Source: an uncultured Luteitalea sp.
GTDB lineage: Bacteria > Acidobacteriota > Vicinamibacteria > Vicinamibacterales > Vicinamibacteraceae
Assembly (NCBI GenBank): GCA_934541105.1
Contig: CAKTDA010000003.1
Span: 434,001 to 498,000 of the forward strand
Length of the DNA: 64,000 nt
Reading direction: 5' to 3'
The notes under the pieces were generated by a model. That model was not told the DNA's origin. It made no database searches and saw only the letters and a list, made by a program, of their open reading frames with translations. Made by a program: the position numbers and the translations under genes. The stretch's first letter is position 1, and each line of letters opens with the position of its first letter. Shown one piece after another: positions 9,491 to 15,852 of this stretch.

Positions 9491-11359
9491 ATGCGTCTGA
9501 GCTACCAGACCCGGCAGGTTCTCGGCGTCACCGCGATCGTCGCCCTCACGGTGATCGCGCTGAGCGTCGTCTACCTCGCCGCGCAGGGCCGCGCGCTGCT
9601 CGAGGAGAGCGAGCTGCGTGGACGCATGCTCACGAACCTCACCTACCAGCGGGCGTTCACCCTCATCAAGAGCCACGAGTCGGCCGAATCGGACCTGCAG
9701 GCGGACCCCGGGTTGCGCGCGATCCTGATCTCGGCCATCGGCTTTGTCGAGAACGTCACGTACGCGACGATCACCGACGTGCACGACAAGGCGCTCGTGC
9801 ACAGTTCGCCGACCCTCGAAGGCACGACGGTCACGCCGCAGCCCGCGCTCGACACGCTGCTGGCGAGCAGCCCGTACGCGCAGCTGCGCGGCGTGTGGGA
9901 GCAGCGCAGCTACGAGGTCACCCAGCCCCTCCTGCTCGGCGACGAGCGGTTCGGGTCGATCCGCATCGGCATCTCCACGGTGCTGATCTGGGAAGGCCTG
10001 ATGGATGCGCTGCGGCGCATCGCCTGGGTCGCCATTCCCGCGGTGGTGCTGGCCACGCTGTTCTCGTGGCTCCTTGCCCGCCGCTTCCTGCGCCCCATCC
10101 ACGTGCTCCAGAGCGGCATCGCCCGCCTCGGCCAGGGCGAGGAGGACGTCACGCTCGATCTCGCAGACGACGACTTCAAGGACCTGGGGACGTCGTTCAA
10201 CGCCCTCAGCCAATCGGTGTCCACGGTCCGCTCGCAACTTGTCGAGCAGGCCCGGCGCGCCGAGTCCGTCGTCGAGCGGCTCGAGGACGCCGTGGCCATC
10301 GTCGGGCCGCATGGCGACGTGGTGTTTGCCAATCCCGCGATGCGCGCGCTCCTGCCGGCCCTCGAACCCGGGGCCGCCTTTGCCGATGCCGCCCCCGAGC
10401 AGCACCCCTGCCGCATCGTCGTCGAGCAGGCGCTCCAGGTGCGCGCCTCGCGCGGCCCGCTGATCGCGGACCTCCCGTCGGTCGCCGGCGAGGCCCGCAG
10501 CCAGCAGCAGCTCATGGCCCACCCGATCGCCGATCAGGCGCGCGGCTTCGTCGGCGTGATGCTCGTGGCCCGCAACGTCGGCGCGCTCTCGCAGCTGCAG
10601 ACGATGCTGCGGTATTCGCGCAAGCTCGCCTCGTTGAACAAGTTGCTGGCTGGCGTGGCGCACGAGGTCAAGAACCCGCTCAACGCCATGACGATCCACC
10701 TCGAGCTCCTGCGCCAGAAGCTCGGGCGGCGGGCGCCGGTGGCGGTGGCCGCCGGCGGGGGCGGCACGGCGGTGGCGCTGTCGGGCGGCAGCGCGGGACC
10801 GCCGCCGGTGCCGGTCGAGCAGCTCATGAGCCACGTGTCGATCATCGGGGAGGAGATCCGTCGCCTCGACCAGGTGGTGCAGGGCTTCCTCCGCTTCAGC
10901 CGGCCCGAGGAACTGCAGCTCGAGCCGGTGCCGGTGCTGGCGATGCTCGAGGACATCGGCGACGTCGTGCGGCCGCAGGCCGAACAGCAGGGCATTGCCG
11001 TCCAAACCGAAGCCGTCGAGGGCATGGCGATGCAGGTGGACCGTGCGATGGTGCGCCAGGCGCTGCTGAACCTGGCCCTCAACGCCATCGATGCCATGCC
11101 GGCGGGCGGGACGCTCGCCCTGCGCGCGCGACCCGTTGCGGACCAGCAGGTCGAGCTCGACGTCGTGGACGCCGGCACGGGCATCGCGCCCGAGCACCTG
11201 GCCCGCATCTTCGACCTCTACTTCACGACACGCGAGCAGGGAAGCGGGCTCGGACTCTCGATGGTCTATCGCACGGTACAGTTGCACGATGGCACGATCG
11301 AGGTGGAGTCGTCGCCCGGCCGTGGTGCGACGTTCCGGCTGCGGCTCCCGCGCGCCTGA
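9491..11359 (+). CDS. NtrB-like membrane sensor histidine kinase
   Basis: A 622-residue kinase paired with the preceding regulator. A membrane segment near residues 10-30, a periplasmic sensor of about 140 residues and a second segment near 177-197 are followed by HAMP (about 198-250) and a PAS-like region. The DHp helix has His391 in LAGVAHEVKNPLNAM, and the ATPase domain has the N box (NLALNAIDAM, near 525), DAGTGIAP and SGLGLSM (near 588). A glycine/alanine/proline-rich stretch at about 411-444 sits between the two DHp helices, where related kinases have a short loop. The signal is unknown. Gene order (regulator, kinase, lipoprotein) suggests one operon. Confidence 0.92.
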   Translation: MRLSYQTRQVLGVTAIVALTVIALSVVYLAAQGRALLEESELRGRMLTNLTYQRAFTLIKSHESAESDLQADPGLRAILISAIGFVENVTYATITDVHDKALVHSSPTLEGTTVTPQPALDTLLASSPYAQLRGVWEQRSYEVTQPLLLGDERFGSIRIGISTVLIWEGLMDALRRIAWVAIPAVVLATLFSWLLARRFLRPIHVLQSGIARLGQGEEDVTLDLADDDFKDLGTSFNALSQSVSTVRSQLVEQARRAESVVERLEDAVAIVGPHGDVVFANPAMRALLPALEPGAAFADAAPEQHPCRIVVEQALQVRASRGPLIADLPSVAGEARSQQQLMAHPIADQARGFVGVMLVARNVGALSQLQTMLRYSRKLASLNKLLAGVAHEVKNPLNAMTIHLELLRQKLGRRAPVAVAAGGGGTAVALSGGSAGPPPVPVEQLMSHVSIIGEEIRRLDQVVQGFLRFSRPEELQLEPVPVLAMLEDIGDVVRPQAEQQGIAVQTEAVEGMAMQVDRAMVRQALLNLALNAIDAMPAGGTLALRARPVADQQVELDVVDAGTGIAPEHLARIFDLYFTTREQGSGLGLSMVYRTVQLHDGTIEVESSPGRGATFRLRLPRA

Positions 11360-11372
11360 AGGGAAGGGACAT

Positions 11373-11975
11373 GTGACGAGAGGGCACACGCAAGGCATGC
11401 GACGCCGACTCGCGGCAGCGACCGTGACGGTCGTGGTCTGCGCCATGGCGGGTGCCGGCTGCGCGCGGAGCCGCCCGACTGTCGCACCCCCGTCCGTCGC
11501 GCTTGCCGTGCCCCCGCCGCCCCCGCGCGTCGTCTCCACGCCGCCCGAGCCCGTCGTGCCGATCGAAGCCACCACGGTGGACCGCCCCACGCCCGCCAAC
11601 AGGCCGGCCCGGAACAACAGACCGGCAGCCGGGCGCAGCGAGCCGCGCACGGCCGAGCCATCCGGGACCGATGGCGCTCCCGATGCGGCCGCGGCCCCGC
11701 CGGAGCCGGCCGCGCCCACCGGGCCCCTGCTGCGGACGCCGCAGACGGCCGACGAGCAGCAGGCCGAGCGCCAGACGCGCGACGTGATCGACAGGGCGAA
11801 GAAGCTGCTCGATCAGGTGAATGCCGCCACGCTGGCGCCGCAGGCGAGGCAGCAGGTCGATACCGCCCGTCGGTTCCTCGATCAGGCCGACGGCGCGCTG
11901 CGCGAGCGCAACTACGTGCTGGCGTCCTACCTTGCCGACAAGGCCGAGACGCTCGCAAAGGGCCTCAGTCGCTAG
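11373..11975 (+). CDS. Proline-rich lipoprotein-like secreted protein with C-terminal helix
   Basis: Encodes 200 residues. A signal sequence (RRRLAAATVTVVVCAMAGAGC) ends in a cysteine that could be lipidated, although the residue three positions before it is glycine rather than the usual leucine. A disordered Pro/Ala/Arg-rich linker of about 100 residues follows, then a helical tail with ADKAETLAKGL that resembles DUF4398-like coiled proteins. GTG 11373 has GAAGGGA just upstream; ATG 11397 is an alternative that starts directly at the signal peptide. It begins 13 bases after the kinase gene and is probably co-transcribed with the two-component pair, so it may act as an envelope partner of the sensor. 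I do not recognise a function. Confidence 0.7.
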   Translation: MTRGHTQGMRRRLAAATVTVVVCAMAGAGCARSRPTVAPPSVALAVPPPPPRVVSTPPEPVVPIEATTVDRPTPANRPARNNRPAAGRSEPRTAEPSGTDGAPDAAAAPPEPAAPTGPLLRTPQTADEQQAERQTRDVIDRAKKLLDQVNAATLAPQARQQVDTARRFLDQADGALRERNYVLASYLADKAETLAKGLSR

Positions 11976-12011
11976 GAAGAGTGGGCACGCCTGTAGTGAA
12001 GCGATGCAGGC

Positions 12012-12031
12012 GCACTTTACATACGTGCAAC
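12012..12031. promoter_or_regulatory. Possible enhancer-binding-protein site upstream of sigma-54 promoter
   Basis: The stretch TTTACAT-AC-GTGCAAC (12016-12031) has half-sites like those of the palindrome at 7994-8012 (GTTACAC and GTGTAAC) but with a 2-base instead of 5-base spacer. An overlapping dyad GCAC-N9-GTGC (12012-12028) is close to, but two bases longer than, an NtrC site. It lies about 100-116 bases before the predicted start, the usual distance for such activators. This is suggestive only. Confidence 0.3.
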
Positions 12032-12105
12032 GCGGGAACGTGGGCCGAACCGCGAAAACGCCCGATTGCTACCGAAAGTCGATGGAAATCGTGAGGAATT
12101 GCTGC

Positions 12106-12122
12106 TGGCATCCTGCTTGCTT
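12106..12122 (+). promoter_or_regulatory. Sigma-54 (-24/-12) promoter
   Basis: TGGCATCCTGCTTGCTT matches the RpoN consensus TGGCAC-N5-TTGCW at all but one defined position, with the required GG-N10-GC spacing (GG 12107-12108, GC 12119-12120). It points away from the two-component operon into a 450-base stretch without a gene. Transcription would start near 12131. Confidence 0.6.
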
Positions 12123-12130
12123 CATGGGTG

Positions 12131-12220
12131 GGTACCCCGCTCCGGTCACGGAGCTTTCTCTCCTCCCAGAGACCCGCAGCATCCCGCGGAAGTCCGGACG
12201 CACCCGGACTTCCGCACCTT
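12131..12220 (+). ncRNA. Candidate sigma-54-dependent small RNA
   Basis: A roughly 90-base stretch downstream of the -12 element has the layout of a bacterial small RNA. A hairpin GCTCCG-GTCA-CGGAGC (12139-12154) is followed by an unpaired CU-rich segment TTTCTCTCCTCCC (12155-12167), complementary to Shine-Dalgarno sequences. A perfect 12-base-pair hairpin (12186-12215) closes it. No convincing coding frame is present. The boundaries are inferred from promoter spacing and the final hairpin. Alternatively it is part of a long leader of nrdJ. Confidence 0.4.
12186..12215 (+). terminator. Perfect 12-bp hairpin, terminator-like but with weak T-tract
   Basis: Arms GCGGAAGTCCGG (12186-12197) and CCGGACTTCCGC (12204-12215) enclose the loop ACGCAC. 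The following bases ACCTTCCTCC are pyrimidine-rich but lack a true U run, so termination may be partial or need Rho. Confidence 0.45.
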
Positions 12221-12297
12221 CCTCCACGGTTGTCGACGCCCCCGCCCATTCCCCTAACTGACGCTCTCTCAACGTCTTGCGCCCGTTGTTGGTCGCT

Positions 12298-12345
12298 TGC
12301 CCCTATATTGGGTATGGTATGTCCGGGAGCCACAACATGTGGTGT
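12298..12345. promoter_or_regulatory. Tandem NrdR-like boxes upstream of nrdJ
   Basis: Box 1, TGCCCCTATATTGGGT (12298-12313), and box 2, CCACAACATGTGGTGT (12330-12345), match the NrdR consensus ACACWATATATWGTGT at about 10-11 and 12 of 16 positions. Their starts are exactly 32 bases apart, about three helical turns, the spacing NrdR needs. They end nine bases before the -35 element. NrdR is the ATP/dATP-responsive repressor of ribonucleotide reductase genes. Confidence 0.65.
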
Positions 12346-12354
12346 AAATTCCGG

Positions 12355-12383
12355 TTGACAACCTGCGCCCCCGGGCGCATAGT
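12355..12383 (+). promoter_or_regulatory. Sigma-70-type promoter of nrdJ
   Basis: A perfect -35 TTGACA (12355-12360), a 17-base spacer and -10 CATAGT (12378-12383). The predicted start near 12390 gives a leader of about 177 bases. I found no recognisable B12 box in that leader. Confidence 0.7.
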
Positions 12384-12566
12384 GGCTCTCCGAAGCGCCG
12401 AAGTCCGCCCCATCCCGAGAGCACCCAGCCCCTCGGAGCGTCGCGCCCTCGACAGATGAGTTCGAGGGTACGCCGCAGGACGGATCACGCCTTCACGAGG
12501 CAATCGATAGATCTGCCGTTTGCGCCGACCCGGGGGGAAGGTTCGCGCCGGCATGAGGAGGAAGGA

Positions 12567-15353
12567 ATGCAGCGAGGGTCTGCACAGTCGGTCGAGGGCG
12601 TCCTCGGCACGTCGACTGGCGCCGCCGAGGTGGCCACGGTTCCCGGCCTGGAGTTCCCCAGGTCGTTCACGCAGGACGGTGTCGATCCGTTCGATGTCGT
12701 GGCATGGGAAACCCGGGAAGCCATCATCGGCAACGAGAAGGGCAGCGTCGTGTTCGAGCAGCGCGACGTGGAGATCCCCCGGTTCTGGTCGCAGCAGGCG
12801 ACCAACATTGTCGTCTCCAAGTACTTCCGCGGCACGATCGGCACGCCGGAGCGCGAGCGGTCGGTGCGTCAGCTGATCGGCCGTGTGGTGGACACCATCA
12901 CCGGCTGGGCGCGCGCGCAGAAGTACTTCGCGAGTGAAGACGATCTGCAGGCCTTCAGCGACGACCTCAAGCACCTGCTGGTGTTCCAGAAGGCGGCGTT
13001 CAACAGCCCGGTGTGGTTCAACTGCGGGATCGAACCCCACCCGCAGTGCTCGGCGTGCTTCATCAACGCCGTGCAGGACACGATGGAGTCGATCCTGACC
13101 CTCGCCAAGACCGAGGGCATGCTGTTCAAGTACGGGTCGGGCACCGGGTCGAACCTGTCGGCGATCCGCTCGTCGCGCGAGCTGCTGGCGGGCGGCGGGA
13201 CGGCGTCTGGCCCCGTGTCGTTCATGAAGGGCTTCGACGCGTTTGCCGGCGTCATCAAGTCGGGCGGCAAGACGCGCCGCGCGGCCAAGATGGTGATTCT
13301 CGACGCCGACCACCCCGACGTCGTGGACTTCATCAACTGCAAGGTCGAGGAAGAGAAGAAGGCCTGGGCGCTGATCGACGCCGGCTACGACGGCTCGTTC
13401 ACGGGCCCGGCGTACGCGTCGGTGTTCTTCCAGAACAGCAACAACAGCGTGCGGGTGACCGACGAGTTCATGCGCGCGGTGCTCGACGACAAGGACTGGA
13501 CGACGCACGCGGTGCGTGACGGCGCGCCGATGGACACGTACAAGGCGCGCGACCTGATGCACCAGATCGCCGAGGCGACGCACATCTGCGGCGACCCGGG
13601 GATGCAGTTCGACACGACGATCAACGACTGGCACACGAGCCCGAACACGGCGCGCATCAACGCGAGCAACCCGTGCTCGGAGTACATGTTCCTCGATGAC
13701 TCGGCGTGCAACCTCGCGTCGATCAACCTGATGAAGTTCGTCGACGAGCACGGCACGTTCGACGTCGACGGCTTCCGGGCCGCCTGCCGCGTGCTCATCA
13801 CCGCGCAGGAGATCATCGTCGACAACGCGAGCTACCCGACAAAGGCGATCGAGCGCAACAGCCTCGCGTACCGGCCGCTCGGCCTCGGGTACGCGAACCT
13901 CGGCGCGCTGCTGATGGCGCGCGGGCTGCCGTACGACAGCGACGGCGGCCGCGACATGGCCGCGGCAATCACGGCGGTGATGACCGGCGAGGCCTACGCG
14001 CAGTCGGCGCGCATCGCGCGCGATCACGGCGGGCCGTTCGAGGGCTACGAGCGGAACCGCGAGCCGTTCCTGCGCGTCATGCGCAAGCACCGCGCCGCCA
14101 TCAAGGACATCGATTGCAGCCGCGTGCCGGCCGACCTGCACGACGGCGCGCGCGCGGCGTGGGACGATGCGATCGAGATCGGCGAGCAGCACGGCTTCCG
14201 CAACGCGCAGGCGACCGTGCTCGCGCCGACGGGCACCATCGGCTTCATGATGGACTGCGACACGACGGGCGTGGAGCCCGACATCGCGCTCGTCAAGTAC
14301 AAGAAGCTCGTGGGCGGCGGGCTGATGAAGATCGTCAACGGCACGGTGCCGATGGCGCTCGAGAAGCTGGGCTACACCGCGCAGCAGACAAAGGAGATCG
14401 TCGCCTACATCGACGAGCACGAGACGATCGAGGGGGCGCCGCACCTGAAGGCCGATGACCTGCCGGTCTTCGACTGCGCGTTCAAGGCGCTCAAGGGCGA
14501 CCGGTCGATCCACTACATGGGGCACATCAAGATGATGGGCGCCGTGCAGCCGTTCATCTCGGGCGCGATCAGCAAGACGGTCAACGTGCCCAAGGACGCG
14601 ACGGTGGAGGAGATCCAGGAGGCGTACGTCCAGGCGTGGCGCCTCGGGGCGAAGGCCGTCTCCATCTACCGCGACGGCAGCAAGCGGACGCAGCCGCTCA
14701 ACACGTCGAAGGACAAGCAGGCGACGGCCGAGGCCGCCGCGGCGGTCGTGCCGCAGCCGGTTCGGCGCAAGCTGCCCGACGAGCGGCCGTCGATCACGCA
14801 TCGCTTCGACATCGCCGGCCACGAGGGCTACATCACGGTGGGCCTGTTCGAGGACGGCCTGCCGGGCGAGATCTTCCTGGTGATGGCCAAGGAGGGCTCG
14901 ACGATCTCGGGCTTTGCCGACGCGTTCGCGCAGGCGATCTCCTACGCGCTGCAGTACGGCGTGCCGCTGCAGGTGCTCGTGGACAAGTTCAGCCACGCGC
15001 GCTTCGAGCCGTCGGGCATGACGCGCAACCCGGAGGTCCGGTTCGCGAAGTCGATCGTGGACTACGTGTTCCGGTGGATGGCCACCAAGTTCCTGTCGCC
15101 GGAAGCGCGCTTCCGCGCCGGCGTGAACATGCCCGATCCGACGCTCGCGTCGGTGGAGGCCCCGGCCAACCAGGCCGTTGCCGCAACCGTTGCGGCCGCC
15201 ACGGCGCAACCTGCGACGCCGAAGGCCAGCGAGTTCGCCTCGATGCAGAACCAGGAGGACGCGCCGCCGTGCAGCACGTGCGGCTCGATCATGGTGCGCG
15301 CCGGGGCCTGCTACAAGTGCGCCAACTGCGGCACCACGAGCGGCTGCGGTTGA
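12567..15353 (+). CDS. nrdJ: Adenosylcobalamin-dependent class II ribonucleotide reductase
   Basis: A 928-residue enzyme that reduces ribonucleotides to deoxyribonucleotides using a B12-generated thiyl radical. The class II hallmark NPCSEYMF with the catalytic Asn-x-Cys-x-Glu is present, as are the substrate-site motif NSPVWFNCG, long conserved stretches such as GTGSNLSAIRSS, and a C-terminal cysteine-rich tail (CSTCG...CYKCANCGTTSGCG) that combines a zinc-ribbon-like element with redox cysteines. ATG 12567 is chosen because AGGAGG (12556-12561) lies five bases upstream; an in-frame ATG at 12456 has no ribosome-binding site and would add 37 unusual residues. No small subunit is needed or seen. 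Promoter and NrdR-like boxes lie upstream. The enzyme implies B12 synthesis or uptake elsewhere. Confidence 0.95.
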   Translation: MQRGSAQSVEGVLGTSTGAAEVATVPGLEFPRSFTQDGVDPFDVVAWETREAIIGNEKGSVVFEQRDVEIPRFWSQQATNIVVSKYFRGTIGTPERERSVRQLIGRVVDTITGWARAQKYFASEDDLQAFSDDLKHLLVFQKAAFNSPVWFNCGIEPHPQCSACFINAVQDTMESILTLAKTEGMLFKYGSGTGSNLSAIRSSRELLAGGGTASGPVSFMKGFDAFAGVIKSGGKTRRAAKMVILDADHPDVVDFINCKVEEEKKAWALIDAGYDGSFTGPAYASVFFQNSNNSVRVTDEFMRAVLDDKDWTTHAVRDGAPMDTYKARDLMHQIAEATHICGDPGMQFDTTINDWHTSPNTARINASNPCSEYMFLDDSACNLASINLMKFVDEHGTFDVDGFRAACRVLITAQEIIVDNASYPTKAIERNSLAYRPLGLGYANLGALLMARGLPYDSDGGRDMAAAITAVMTGEAYAQSARIARDHGGPFEGYERNREPFLRVMRKHRAAIKDIDCSRVPADLHDGARAAWDDAIEIGEQHGFRNAQATVLAPTGTIGFMMDCDTTGVEPDIALVKYKKLVGGGLMKIVNGTVPMALEKLGYTAQQTKEIVAYIDEHETIEGAPHLKADDLPVFDCAFKALKGDRSIHYMGHIKMMGAVQPFISGAISKTVNVPKDATVEEIQEAYVQAWRLGAKAVSIYRDGSKRTQPLNTSKDKQATAEAAAAVVPQPVRRKLPDERPSITHRFDIAGHEGYITVGLFEDGLPGEIFLVMAKEGSTISGFADAFAQAISYALQYGVPLQVLVDKFSHARFEPSGMTRNPEVRFAKSIVDYVFRWMATKFLSPEARFRAGVNMPDPTLASVEAPANQAVAATVAAATAQPATPKASEFASMQNQEDAPPCSTCGSIMVRAGACYKCANCGTTSGCG

Positions 15354-15386
15354 TCCGGCTCGCCGGACAGGCAGGCTCGCCGCAGT

Positions 15387-15443
15387 AATGCGGGAATGTC
15401 GAATGCGGGAATGTCGAGAGCAGCTCTCGGCCTCCCGCATTCG
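15387..15443. repeat. 15-bp tandem duplication plus long hairpin after nrdJ
   Basis: AATGCGGGAATGTCG occurs twice in perfect tandem (15387-15401, 15402-15416). The second copy forms 11-base arms (CGAATGCGGGA 15400-15410 with TCCCGCATTCG 15433-15443) around an inner CGAGAG/CTCTCG stem (15415-15429). The first copy could pair with the same 3' arm. It may end nrdJ transcripts; there is no T-tract. Confidence 0.6.
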
Positions 15444-15474
15444 CCGTTCAGGGGGCGTTTGCCACAATGCGTGC

Positions 15475-15765
15475 ATGGATCACGTCGTGCAGCATCAGGA
15501 AGCCGGCTCCAAAGGCGCGTTCTTCGTCGCCGGCGCCACTGGGGAACACCTCGCCTCCATGACGTACAGCCGCGCCAACGAGGCGCTGGTCATCATCGAT
15601 CACACCGAGGTCGACCCGTCGCTGGCGGGCCAGGGTGTGGGGCGCGCGTTGCTGCATGCGCTCGTCGGCTGGGCACGGGACTCGAAGACCAGGGTCATGC
15701 CGCTGTGCCCGTTCGCCAAGGCGCAGTTCGACAAGGACGCCTCCATCCGGGACGTCCTCATGTAG
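15475..15765 (+). CDS. Small GNAT-type acetyltransferase (YjdJ-like)
   Basis: A 96-residue protein of the short GCN5-related class (COG2388/YjdJ type). The acetyl-CoA pyrophosphate-binding turn is visible as DPSLAGQGVGRALL, preceded by ALVIIDHTEV and followed by a helix and PLCPFAKAQF, as in this subgroup. Such proteins are about half the size of normal GNAT enzymes. The substrate is unknown, probably an amine or a protein N-terminus. The start at ATG 15475 gives the conventional length. It stands alone between nrdJ and a cytochrome-type dehydrogenase gene in the same direction. Confidence 0.85.
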   Translation: MDHVVQHQEAGSKGAFFVAGATGEHLASMTYSRANEALVIIDHTEVDPSLAGQGVGRALLHALVGWARDSKTRVMPLCPFAKAQFDKDASIRDVLM

Positions 15766-15852
15766 ACAGGCGTTCCTGCGGGCCCGTCCTGTGATAGCGT
15801 TCGGCGGCACGACGCATCAGCTGCGGACCCGTGGCCGCGGCGGCCTATTCAC

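Noticed and set aside
12456..12566. Upstream in-frame start for nrdJ
   Set aside because: No ribosome-binding site, Arg-rich unusual residues, and a near-perfect AGGAGG lies before ATG 12567.
12384..12566. Possible adenosylcobalamin riboswitch in the nrdJ leader
   Set aside because: I could not find a B12-box-like core or the expected stem set; the NrdR-like boxes explain control better.
12303..15476. 1057-codon antisense open frame opposite nrdJ
   Set aside because: Composition is dominated by Arg, Val and His, and the sense strand encodes a clear class II reductase.
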